DNA of 64,000 nucleotides from Streptomyces sp. RerS4. GTDB lineage: Bacteria; Actinomycetota; Actinomycetes; Streptomycetales; Streptomycetaceae. Below, piece by piece: positions 38,933 to 47,948 of this stretch. The translations under genes and the position numbers were made by a program. Within the stretch, counting starts at the first letter, position 1. Every line of letters starts with the position of its first letter. The stretch is from NCBI RefSeq assembly GCF_023515955.1, contig NZ_CP097322.1:5194501-5258500 (forward strand), in the 5' to 3' direction. Below the pieces are notes generated by a model. That model had not been told where the DNA came from, did not search any database, and saw nothing but the letters and a program-made list of their open reading frames with translations.

Positions 38933-41900
38933 ATGAATGACGAGGTCACGGACGGTACGAGGGTCTTCGGGGACGCCCCCGGGGACGAGGTGACCGATGT
39001 GGGGAGCGGCGCCGAGCTCGTCCTGATCCACGACCTCGTGGGCCGGACGCGCGGCACCGGATTCGTGGCTGACGACCGGGGCACGGTGATCACCAGTCAC
39101 GAGACCGTCGCCGGCCTGACCCGGCTGGTGCTCGCCGGCCCCGGGGAGCGCACCTGGCGGGCCGAGGCCCTGGACCTGACCCCCCTCCCCGAGCTGGGCC
39201 TGGCCCTCGTACGCACCGACGGGCTCGGCGTGCGCCCCCTGCCCGTCGCCCTCCGCGAGGCCGTCCGGCCCGGGACGTACGTACGCCTCCCCGCGCGGGG
39301 CTGGCGCCAGGCGCGGGTGCTCGGGGCCGGAGCGGAGGTCACGCACAGCACGCCGGAGCGCTGCCACGTGCTGCCCGCCACGCTGGAGCTGGCCATCGGC
39401 ACCGACGGCCGGGACGCCCTCGAACTGGGCGGGGAGGCCTGCGGGGCGCCGGTCCTCGACGCGGCGACCGGGGCGGTGCTCGCGGTGGTGGGCGCCGGCC
39501 TGCGGGCGTACCCGCACGGCGGCCCTTCGCCATCCCGCTGCGCGCGGCGGCCGCCGCCGACCCGGCCGGCCCCCTCGCCGCCCTGCTGGAGCGCAACGCC
39601 GCCACCGTCCCGGCGTACGGGGCCGAACTCAACCTCGCGGGCGCGCTGGAACTCACCGCCACCACGGTGGGCTCGGCCGTCGGACCGGCCTGTGCCGGGG
39701 ACGGTGACCCCGGGCGGCCGGAGCCCGTGGAGCGCCCCCGGATCGCCGCCGAGCTGGCCGCGTTCACCGAGGGGGACCGGCTGGTCCTCGGCCTGGTCGG
39801 GGACCCCGGCACCGGCCGCACCACCGCCCTGGCCGGCCTCGCCGCCGACCGGGCACGCGGAGCCCGACCCGCCCCGACGCTCTGGCTGCGCGGGGCGGAC
39901 CTGCGCGCCGGCGACGCCTCCCTGGCCGACGCCGTGACCCGGGCCCTGACGGCCGCGGGGCGCATCATCGCCGCCGCGCCGGGGGGAGCGGGGGCGGACC
40001 TGTGCGACGTACCCGGGGATACCGCCTGGGCGGCGGCGGCCGAGGGGGACGCGGAACCGGGGGACGTGCGGCGCCAGGGGGTGTGGGTTCCCGCGCCCCG
40101 GGCTGCCGCGGACCCCGCCGTTTCGGCGTTCGCCTCCCTGGATCCCGCTGCCTGGGGGGTGGGGGGCCCGGGAGGCGGCGGCTCGGAGGTCGTCGGGGGC
40201 GGTGTCTGGATGCCGGCGGCTGCCGTATCGGCGAGTGCCCCGGGGGCGTGGGCCCCGGAGCCGCACGCCGCACGACCCGCCTCCCCGAATCCCGGCGAAG
40301 GCCCGGGGGCCGCCACCTCGGAGCCCTGGCTCCCGGGGCCGTCCGGTTGGGGCCCAGCCCCCGCGGGGCCCGTTCCCACGGGGCCCGTCCACGCGGGGCC
40401 CTTCTCCGCCGGGCCCTTCTCCGCCGGGCCCGTCTATGCAGGGCCCGTCCCGTCCGTCCCGGCCGGGCCCGTCCCCGTGGGGCCTGTTCCGGCGGGGTCT
40501 GTCTCCGCAGGGTCCGTACCCGTGGGGTCTGTCCAGGCGGGGCCCATTCCTGCGGGGACCGTCCCGGCGGGGCCCGTCTCCTCGGGGCCCGTCTCCGCCG
40601 GGCCCGCCCCGTCCGGGCCTCTTCCCGCCGGGCCCGTTCCCGCCGGGCCCGGTTCGTCGGGGTGGGGGGCGGCGGGCGGGGGCGGGGTGGCCGAGCGGGT
40701 CGCGCGGTTGGTGGGGGACGCCGGGCGGGCCTTGCTCGTCGTCCTGGACGCTCCCGAGGAGATGCCCCCGCAGCTCGCGCACCACCTCGAACCGTGGACC
40801 GCCGCCACCACCGCCTGGCTCCGCGCGACCGGCGTCCGACTGGCCGTAGCCGCCCGCCCCGAACACTGGGAGCGGGCCGGCGCCCTCTACCCGTCCGAGG
40901 TGCTGCACACCCCCGACCGCCCGGCGCGGCGCCTGCCGCCCGCGCTGCTCGTCGGCGACCTCACCCCCGCCGAGGCGCGGACCGCCCGCGCCCGCCTCGG
41001 CATCCCCGACGACGGCGTGCGCGAGGCCGACGCCCGGCATCCGCTCACCCTGACCCTGCTGGCCGGGATCCGCGCCGCCGAGGTGACCACCGGTCGCCCC
41101 GGCCGGGACGAGGTGTTCGCGGCGCACCTGGACCTGACGGCGCTGCGCGTGGCCGTCCGGATCGCCGCCCGCCCCTCGGGCGAGGCCGTGCACGGGCCGG
41201 GCGTACGGCGCCTCGCCACCCGCGTGGCCGGACGCGTGCACGAGGCCGCCCGTCGCTGCCTGGGCCCGGGGCAGGGGCAGCTGGACCGGGCCGACTTCGA
41301 GGAACTCTTCCCCTGGCGCACCGGCTGGGCCTCCGCCGTCCTCGCCGAGGGGCTGCTCGTCCCCGCCGGCGCCGGCTACCGCTTCGCGCACGAGGAACTC
41401 TCCGACTGGCTCCAGGGCGGCCACCTCGACGTTCCGACCGCCCTCGACACCCTGGTCCACTCCGGCTCCGCCGCCCCCGGCCCGCCCGTGCCCCGGCACC
41501 GCATCGGTCCCGTCCTGGAGGCCGTACGCCGGCTGCCGCCCGACGAGGCCCGGACCCGGCTGACCGCGCTCGTCGGCGCCCTCAACACCTTCGCCGAGCA
41601 GCCGCCCGAGGGCGCCGGGCCCGTCCACCCCGACCGCGTCTGGTGGGCTTCCCGGCTGCTGCGCGGCGCCCTCCTCGCCGCCCCCGACGCCCACTCCCAC
41701 CTGCCCGTCCTGCACGCCCTCGCCGAGCACGTGGCCCAGGCCGGCCCCGGCGGGTTCGGCGGCTGGTTCTGGAACCGGCTGCGGCTGCCCGAGTCCGACC
41801 GCCTCGACCTGCTGCGCCGCCTCCTGCCCTCCGACCACCGCTACCTGGAGGCCGCCGGCCGCCGCCTCGCCCGCGCGCCGCGGCTCGTACAGCCCCTGCT

Positions 41901-43044
41901 CTGCGCCTGGTTCACCGACGAACGCCGACTGCGCGGCCGCCCCGGCGCGACCGTCGCCACCGCGGCCCAGGCCCTGCTCCACACCCACCGCGCCCTCGCC
42001 GTCGACGACCTCACCGAAGCCCTCGTCGCCGCCGCGCACCCGCGCGCCGACGAGCTGCTCGCCGTCCTCGCGGAGGACGAACCCTCCGCGCTGTGCCGGG
42101 CCGTCGACCGCTGGGCCCACGACGACCGCCCCGCGCGCCGCGTCGCCGCCGCCGCGTACGGGTCCGCCACCGCCCCGAACGTACGCACCCCCGCCGACCG
42201 GGAGCTGCTGCGCGCCGCCGCCGAGGCGCTGCTCGCCCGCCCCGGCGACACCACCCTGCACGGCAGCGCCCTCGGGATGCTGCTGCGCGACCCCCAGACC
42301 CGGGCCCGCCACCTGGACGACGCCCTCGCCTGCTTCCGCGACCCCGAGCGCGGCTCCCGGCTGCCCGCCTCCGCGCTGGTCGCGGCGCTGCCCGTGCTGC
42401 CCGACCCGGACGCCGTCTTCGCCGCCCTACGGGCGCGGGCCGACGGGGAGGTGCTGCGCGCCCTGGCCGCGCTCACCACCCCGGGGTTGGCCCGCCGCGC
42501 GGGGGAGCTCGTACGGGACCACCTCGCGCACCGCCCCGAGGACGCCCCGCACGCCGCCGCGTTCGTGGACCGGCGCCTCGACCAGGGGCCGGCCGCCGGG
42601 CCCGTGCTGCGCCCGCTGGTCCTGGACCTGCTGCGGACCGGTCCGGCCGGGGTGCGCACCGCGCTGGCCGGCGTCCTGGCCGCCCCCGGCGAGGAGCCCT
42701 CGCAGCCGTTGCGCGCCGAGCTGGCCGGCGTACTGCTGCGCGAGGAGACCGAGCCGCAGGTGCTCGGGGGCTTCCTCGACGGCCTCGCGGCGGCGACCCG
42801 GCAGCGCCCCGAGGAACGGACCCGCGAGCTGCTCCGGCGGACCGGCCGGCAACTGCTGCGGGTTCCCGGCGGCCCCGCCGTCTTCGAGCAGCGCACGGTG
42901 GAGCTGGCCCGAGCCGATCCGGTCTTCGCCTCCCTGGTCGCCCGCTGGCTCGCCCAGGCGGAAGCGGAAGCCGCCGCGCTGCTGGGGCCGGGCGCCCGAC
43001 GCACCGTCGAGACCCTCAGCCGCGGCGACCGGGACGTCACCTGA
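38933..43044 (+). CDS. Large protein: degenerate trypsin-like domain, P-loop domain, helical repeats (one frameshift)
   Basis: Read across one lost base at 39524-39525 this is about 1370 residues. Residues 1-215 resemble a trypsin-like protease: His56 in VITSHETVAG is kept, but GEACGAPVLD has Cys170 where the active Ser is expected, and the usual Asp is absent (ELGLALVR). A P-loop follows near residue 290, GDPGTGRTT, with Arg in place of the Walker A Lys, and a Walker B-like LLVVLDAPEE after a 100-residue AGPVP repeat. The C-terminal about 700 residues are Leu/Ala/Arg-rich helical repeats. The order is like a STAND-type protein, but the place between truB and ribF is conserved. Function unknown; both active sites look altered. 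Confidence 0.72.
40350..40660 (+). repeat. 15-bp period repeat encoding AGPVP-type pentapeptides
   Basis: Within the large gene about 20 loosely conserved copies encode pentapeptides such as AGPVP, SAGPV and PAGSV. It is a flexible linker between the start of the P-loop domain and its Walker B strand, and a likely site of length change. Confidence 0.75.
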
Positions 43045-43201
43045 CCCGTCGCGGAGCCGTGTGCTCCACGGAGATCCGATGGAGATGCCGCATAGGCCCG
43101 CCAGATGCCGATGCGGGGCACCGGCCACCGGCATGGCAGTCTTAGACCTGCAATCTGCAATCGGTACAGGGACTACACGGTTCGGGCGAGGAGCGGTCAC
43201 A

Positions 43202-44161
43202 GTGCAGCGCTGGCGTGGCTTGGAGGACATCCCCCAGGACTGGGGACGCAGCGTCGTCACCATCGGCTCGTACGACGGTGTGCACCGGGGACATCAGCTG
43301 ATCATCGGACGGGCCGTCGCGAAGGCCCGCGAGCTCGGCGTCCCCTCGGTCGTCGTCACCTTCAGCCCGCACCCGAGCGAGGTCGTGCGCCCCGGCAGCC
43401 ACCCGCCGATCCTGGCCCCGTACGACCGCCGCGCCGAACTCATGGCCGACCTCGGCGTCGACGCGCTGCTGATCCTGCCCTTCACGCCGGAGTTCTCCCA
43501 GCTGTCCCCGGCCGACTTCATCGTCAAGGTGCTCGTCGACAAGCTGCACGCCCGCGCCGTCATCGAGGGCCCCAACTTCCGCTTCGGCCACCGGGCCGCC
43601 GGGAACGTCGACTTCCTGCGCGAGCTGGGCGGCACCTACGACTACGAGGTCGAGGTGGTGGACCTGGTCGAGCGCGGCACGGCCGGCGGGGGAGTGCCGT
43701 TCTCCTCCACCCTGGCGCGCAGGCTGGTCGCCGAGGGCGACATGGAGGGCGCCGCCGAGATCCTCGGACGCCCGCACCGCGTCGAGGGCGTCGTGGTGCG
43801 CGGTGCCCAGCGCGGCCGCGAGCTCGGCTACCCCACCGCCAACGTGGAGACGGCCCCGCACACCGCGATCCCGGCCGACGGCGTGTACGCGGGCTGGCTG
43901 ACGGCGGCCGGCGAGCGGATGCCGGCGGCGATCTCCGTAGGGACGAACGTGCAGTTCGACGCCACCGAGCGGACCGTGGAGGCGTACGCGATCGACCGCG
44001 TCGGGCTCGACCTGTACGGCATGCACGTGGCCGTCGACTTCCTCTCCTACGTGCGCGGCATGGCGAAGTTCGAGTCGCTGGACGGCCTGCTGGAGGCCAT
44101 CGCGGACGACGTGAAGCGCGCGCGGGTGCTGACGGACGCCTACGACTCCGCGGGGCGCTGA
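43202..44161 (+). CDS. ribF: Bifunctional riboflavin kinase / FAD synthetase
   Basis: A 319-residue enzyme that makes FMN and then FAD from riboflavin. The N-terminal FAD synthetase domain has TIGSYDGVHRGHQ and VVTFSPHPSEVVRP. The C-terminal riboflavin kinase domain has RGRELGYPTANVE and VDFLSYVRGMAKFESLDGL. GTG 43202 has GAGGAG upstream and gives the normal N-terminus; an earlier in-frame start at 43061 is unlikely. It is convergent with the MinD-like gene. Confidence 0.94.
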   Translation: MQRWRGLEDIPQDWGRSVVTIGSYDGVHRGHQLIIGRAVAKARELGVPSVVVTFSPHPSEVVRPGSHPPILAPYDRRAELMADLGVDALLILPFTPEFSQLSPADFIVKVLVDKLHARAVIEGPNFRFGHRAAGNVDFLRELGGTYDYEVEVVDLVERGTAGGGVPFSSTLARRLVAEGDMEGAAEILGRPHRVEGVVVRGAQRGRELGYPTANVETAPHTAIPADGVYAGWLTAAGERMPAAISVGTNVQFDATERTVEAYAIDRVGLDLYGMHVAVDFLSYVRGMAKFESLDGLLEAIADDVKRARVLTDAYDSAGR

Positions 44162-44181
44162 GCCCCCGCCGCATACGGACA

Positions 44182-44214
44182 AGGGCCCGTGCCGTCGGTG
44201 ACGGTACGGGCCCT
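44182..44214. terminator. Bidirectional terminator between ribF and the MinD-like gene
   Basis: A 15-bp stem with one mismatch (44182-44196 with 44200-44214) and a 3-base loop sits between two converging genes. Confidence 0.75.
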
Positions 44215-44231
44215 CGCGCGTGCGGAGCCGG

Positions 44232-46364
44232 TCAGCCCAGGCGCGGATCGCGCGGAGGCTGGGCGGGCGGCTGCTGCCAGGGCTGACCGGGCTGCGGATA
44301 CGGCTGCGGCGGCTGGTGGTACGGGCCCGGCTGCTGCGGCGGCTGCGCCTGGGGCGGCTGCGCGTGCGGCGGTTGGGCCTGCTGCGGGGCGCCCCAGTGG
44401 GCCTGCGCGGCCTGCTGCTGCGCCCGGACGAAGTCCTCGGCGACCATCGCGGAGAGGTTGAAGTACGCCTCCCGGGTCTTGGGCCGCATGAGGTCGAGGT
44501 CCAGCTCGGCCCCGGCCGCGAGGTGCTCGTCGAAGGGCACGACGACGACACCGCGGCAGCGGGTCTCGAAGTGCCGCACGATGTCCTCGACCTTGATCAT
44601 CTTGCTGGTCTCGCGGACGCCGGAGATGACCGTGAGGGAGCGCGAGACGAGCTCGGCATACCCGTGGGCGGAGAGCCAGTCGAGCGTGGTGCTCGCGCTG
44701 CTGGCGCCGTCCACCGACGGGGTCGAGATGATGATCAGCTGATCGGCCAGGTCCAGTACGCCGCGCATGGCGGAGTAGAGCAGGCCCGTACCGGAGTCGG
44801 TGAGGATGATCGGGTACTGGCGGCCCACCGTGTCGATGACGCGCCGGTAGTCCTCGTCGTTGAAGGTCGTCGAGACGGCCGGGTCCACGTCGTTGGCGAT
44901 GATCTCCAGGCCGGACGGGGCCTGCGAGGTGAAGCGCCTGATGTCCATGTACGAGTTCAGGTACGGGATCGCCTGGACCAGGTCGCGGATGGTCGCACCG
45001 GTCTCCCGGCGGACGCGGCGGCCGAGGGTGCCGGCGTCCGGGTTCGCGTCGATCGCCAGGATCTTGTCCTGCCGCTCGGTGGCGAGGGTCGCGCCGAGAG
45101 CGGTGGTGGTCGTCGTCTTGCCGACGCCGCCCTTGAGGCTGATGACGGCGATCCGGTAGCAGGACATCACCGGCGTCCGGATCAGCTCCAGCTTGCGCTG
45201 CCGGTCGGCCTCGGCGGCCTTGCCGCCGAAGCGGAACCCGGAGCGGGCCCCCTTCGGCTTCTGCTTCGCGCGCAGCAGCCGGTCCGACGACAGCTCGACG
45301 GCGGCGGTGTACCCCAGCGGCGCACCCCCCGCGCCCGGACCACCCTGCTGCGGCACGCCCTGCCACTGCACACCGCCCTGCGGATCCACCGGCGGCACGG
45401 GATACCCGTACGCCTGCTGCACCTGCTCCGACGCCCCGCCGGGAACCCCATAACCCGCCTGCGGCGCCTGCGCCCCGGCGGGCGGAAACCCCTGCGGCGC
45501 CTGCGGCTGCTCCGCCGACGGCGGCGGGAAGCCGTAACCCTGCGGTGCCTGGGGCACCTGCGGCCCGGCGGGCGGGAACCCCTGGGGCACCTGCGGCGCC
45601 GGAGGCTGCTCCGCCGACGCGGGCGGGAAGCCGTAACCTTGCGGGGCCTGGGGCGCCGGAGGCTGCTCCGCCGACGGCGGCGGGAACCCGTAACCCTGCG
45701 GCGCTGGCGGGGCCTGCTGCGCCGACGCGGGCGGGAACCCGTATCCCTGAGGCGGCTCGGAAGAGGGGAACGCGGCCGGCAGCGGCGGCAGCGCGGCCGG
45801 TGCCGCCTCCGCGGCGGCGACGGGCGCGCTGTCCGGTCCGGGCGCCGCCTCGACCGGAGCGGTGAACCCGCTCGGCACGCTGTCCTCCGGCTCCGGCTCC
45901 GGCTTCGGCTCCGCCTTGACCAGCGAGGCGAACCCGGCGGGCACGGCGTCCACCGGCTCCGCCTCCGCCGGCTGCGAAGCCGCCACCGGAGCCGCCTCCA
46001 CCGGACCTTCAGCCGGCGCGGCAGCCGCAGCCGCACCGCTCGCGGTCACACCATCCCGCGGCTCCGCCCCCCCGGTGGAGGCCGGGGGAGTCGCCGCGGG
46101 CGCCGGCGGCGCGATCCGCATCGTCGGCGGCGACACCACGTCCGCCGGGAGGTTCGGTTCGAACCCGCTGCCCTCCGGCAGCCCCGGCAGTCCCGGCACG
46201 CCCTGGCCCGGCGTCGCCGCCGTCCCCGGCGCGTCCGGGGTGTACCAGGCCGGCGGGGTATAGGGGATGGTGAACTCGCCCGTCGCTTCGGGCTCCGGGT
46301 CGGACTGATCGTCCGTCGGGACGTCCCACGTCCCGCCGTGCCTCTCGTTCCGATCGCCGCTCAC
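44232..46364 (-). CDS. EspI-like MinD/ParA-family ATPase with Pro/Gln-rich arms
   Basis: A 710-residue protein. The first about 370 residues are disordered, Pro/Ala-rich, with repeats such as PQGYGFPPPSAEQPPAP. A MinD/ParA ATPase domain follows, with the deviant Walker A KGGVGKTT at 411-418, then ILAIDANPDAGTLGRR and IILTDSGTGLLYSAMRG. The C-terminus is again Gln/Pro-rich. This layout matches EspI of mycobacterial ESX-1 and the S. coelicolor protein at the edge of its ESX locus. GTG 46364 has a perfect AGGAGG four bases upstream. No other ESX gene is present here. The role is unknown; a regulatory function in ESX secretion is known for EspI. Confidence 0.82.
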   Translation of the reverse strand: MSGDRNERHGGTWDVPTDDQSDPEPEATGEFTIPYTPPAWYTPDAPGTAATPGQGVPGLPGLPEGSGFEPNLPADVVSPPTMRIAPPAPAATPPASTGGAEPRDGVTASGAAAAAAPAEGPVEAAPVAASQPAEAEPVDAVPAGFASLVKAEPKPEPEPEDSVPSGFTAPVEAAPGPDSAPVAAAEAAPAALPPLPAAFPSSEPPQGYGFPPASAQQAPPAPQGYGFPPPSAEQPPAPQAPQGYGFPPASAEQPPAPQVPQGFPPAGPQVPQAPQGYGFPPPSAEQPQAPQGFPPAGAQAPQAGYGVPGGASEQVQQAYGYPVPPVDPQGGVQWQGVPQQGGPGAGGAPLGYTAAVELSSDRLLRAKQKPKGARSGFRFGGKAAEADRQRKLELIRTPVMSCYRIAVISLKGGVGKTTTTTALGATLATERQDKILAIDANPDAGTLGRRVRRETGATIRDLVQAIPYLNSYMDIRRFTSQAPSGLEIIANDVDPAVSTTFNDEDYRRVIDTVGRQYPIILTDSGTGLLYSAMRGVLDLADQLIIISTPSVDGASSASTTLDWLSAHGYAELVSRSLTVISGVRETSKMIKVEDIVRHFETRCRGVVVVPFDEHLAAGAELDLDLMRPKTREAYFNLSAMVAEDFVRAQQQAAQAHWGAPQQAQPPHAQPPQAQPPQQPGPYHQPPQPYPQPGQPWQQPPAQPPRDPRLG

Positions 46365-46380
46365 TGATCCTCCTGGTCTG

Positions 46381-46694
46381 TCGAACACCGGTCTCTCGAA
46401 CACCGGTCAGGCGCCCACCTCGACGCCGCGCCCACGCTCAGCCTAATCGCGCACCACCGCCCGAGGCCCCCGAGGTCACGCGCCCACGGACCCCACCCCA
46501 CGTCAACCGTCACCACCCCACCGCCACAACGACGTTCGACCGATCCGGCCGGCCCCGGCGCCCCGCACCCACCCCCACCCCGAGGCCAACGCGCCCCCAC
46601 GCGACCTCACCACCCCAACTCCCGGCCCACCACGCCGAGTTCCCCCCGCCCCACCCGTCACCCGTACGTGTCCACCCCGCAGCCCCCGACGCGA
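46381..46694. other. Non-coding gap upstream of the MinD-like gene, with a 15-bp-spaced direct repeat
   Basis: This stretch holds no convincing gene. At its edge TCGAACACCGGTC occurs twice (46381-46393 and 46396-46408), each containing the palindrome ACCGGT, just upstream of the MinD-like ribosome site. The rest is a C-rich, low-complexity region without clear promoter boxes. Confidence 0.6.
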
Positions 46695-46728
46695 AAGGGG
46701 GACGCGCCCCGACGGGCGCGTCCCCCTT
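46695..46728 (-). terminator. Terminator of the BldB-like gene
   Basis: A 15-bp perfect stem (46695-46709 with 46714-46728) and a 4-base loop lie about 30 bases after the stop of the DUF397 gene on the minus strand, followed on that strand by TTTCGC. Confidence 0.8.
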
Positions 46729-46756
46729 CCACCTGGTCCACCTGGTCGGACGGACG

Positions 46757-46990
46757 TCAGGTGAGGTCGAACTCCCCGTCCCGTGCTCCGAGCACGAAGG
46801 CCTCCCATTCGGCCGCCGTGTAACGCAGCACCGTGTCCCGGTCCAGCGACGACCGCATCGCCACCGCGCCCTCGGGCAGCTTGGCGATCTCGACCCGCTC
46901 CTCGTCCGGACTGGTCCCCGGCGGGCCCTGCCATTCGACGCCGCTGATGTCGAGCGCGTACAGCTCGTCCTTCTCCTGCTGGGTGCCCAT
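46757..46990 (-). CDS. bldB: BldB-like DUF397 protein
   Basis: A 77-residue acidic protein. The C-terminal half (VEIAKLPEGAVAMRSSLD, then RYTAAEWEAFVLGARDGEF) is the DUF397 core. The usual SxxSGxNGGNCVEV stretch is replaced by WQGPPGTSPDEERVEI, which sets it apart from common DUF397 partners of XRE regulators. In S. coelicolor the developmental regulator bldB lies between ribF and rpsO, so position and divergence both suggest this is its orthologue. The symbol rests on that synteny from memory and is not certain. It is divergent from rpsO. Confidence 0.65.
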   Translation of the reverse strand: MGTQQEKDELYALDISGVEWQGPPGTSPDEERVEIAKLPEGAVAMRSSLDRDTVLRYTAAEWEAFVLGARDGEFDLT

Positions 46991-47374
46991 GTGCGGCCCT
47001 TCCCTCGGTCGTGCGGTGCTGCTCGGTCTCTCCGCTGCCGATTATCTGCGGAACGCGGCCGCCGCGGGCCGCTTTCCCCGGGATCCCCGCCCACCCCTCC
47101 GCTCCCCGGCCGCCCCCGCGAGAATTCCGCTTGTCATCCCCCGCACCCCCCTGTCACCCTTCTGGAGGCGTCCCGGTCCCGTCCCGCACTCTCACCAGTC
47201 GAGACGGCGAGACCCGGCAGCCTGGTACGCTGTGTGACGGCCGTTTGTGTACGCGCCCCCGGAGACCCTCTGGAGGCTGCGCTCAGCGGACCCCGCCTCC
47301 CGAGTTACGGAAGATCCCCAGAGAATTCGACCTGGGGCACTCGGTGGCAACGAAGACCTATACGAGGAGTAAGC

Positions 47375-47662
47375 GTGCCGCTCGACGCCGCTACGAAGAA
47401 GCAGATCATCGCAGAGTTCGGTGCCAAGGAGGGCGACACCGGCTCTCCCGAGGTCCAGGTCGCGATGCTGTCCCGCCGCATCTCGGACCTGACCGAGCAC
47501 CTCAAGACCCACAAGCACGACCACCACTCCCGTCGTGGTCTGCTGATCCTGGTCGGCCAGCGTCGCCGCCTGCTGCAGTACCTGGCCAAGAAGGACATCC
47601 AGCGCTTCCGTACGCTGGTCGACCGCCTCGGCATCCGCCGTGGTGCGGCCGGCGCCAAGTAA
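47375..47662 (+). CDS. rpsO: 30S ribosomal protein S15
   Basis: A 95-residue uS15 with the family pattern GDTGSPEVQVAMLSRRISDL, HKHDHHSRRGLLILVGQRRR and LLQYLAKKD. It binds 16S rRNA in the platform of the 30S subunit. The GTG start has GAGGAG five bases upstream. It is followed by a hairpin and then pnp, the classical rpsO-pnp order. Confidence 0.96.
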   Translation: MPLDAATKKQIIAEFGAKEGDTGSPEVQVAMLSRRISDLTEHLKTHKHDHHSRRGLLILVGQRRRLLQYLAKKDIQRFRTLVDRLGIRRGAAGAK

Positions 47663-47672
47663 GCACGCTGTG

Positions 47673-47709
47673 AAGGGAGCGGTTCCCACACCGATGGGGC
47701 CGCTCCCTT
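47673..47709 (+). terminator. Hairpin after rpsO
   Basis: A 10-bp perfect outer stem (47673-47682 with 47700-47709) with further pairing inside (TTCCC with GGGG) is followed by TTTG. It probably ends part of the rpsO transcripts, with read-through into pnp. Confidence 0.75.
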
Positions 47710-47817
47710 TGCTGTACGTGCGCGACGTACCGGACGCTTTGTAGTCTGGAACACAGCGCACAACCGAAGAGGAGCAGCGCCCTCCCTACGCCGCCGGTCC
47801 TCGGTAGTGGCATCCGG

Positions 47818-47866
47818 AAAGCCCCGCGACGGGGCTCAGAACCGGGTGCTTCGATCGAAGACCGGC
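47818..47866 (+). promoter_or_regulatory. Structured pnp leader
   Basis: Two small stems lie in the rpsO-pnp gap: 7 bp at 47820-47836 (loop CGA) and a palindromic CTTCGATCGAAG around 47849-47860 flanked by CCGG arms. In Streptomyces the rpsO-pnp intergenic stem-loop is known to be cut by RNase III; this is the corresponding region, but I cannot locate the cut. Confidence 0.5.
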
Positions 47867-47948
47867 CCGCACGCACAGGAGCGCTCTCCACCACCGTCGG
47901 TCACCACACGGGTGACGGACGGAGACGACGAATATGGAGAAAACGCTA

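Noticed and set aside
38933..39937. Separate small protease gene ending at 39937
   Set aside because: After 39525 this frame loses coding character while the next frame continues the family sequence (PFAIPLRAAAA), so it is the start of one large frameshifted gene.
43045..43201. FMN riboswitch before ribF
   Set aside because: The gap is short and lacks the RFN element sequences. ribF here encodes the kinase/FAD synthetase, which is often not controlled that way.
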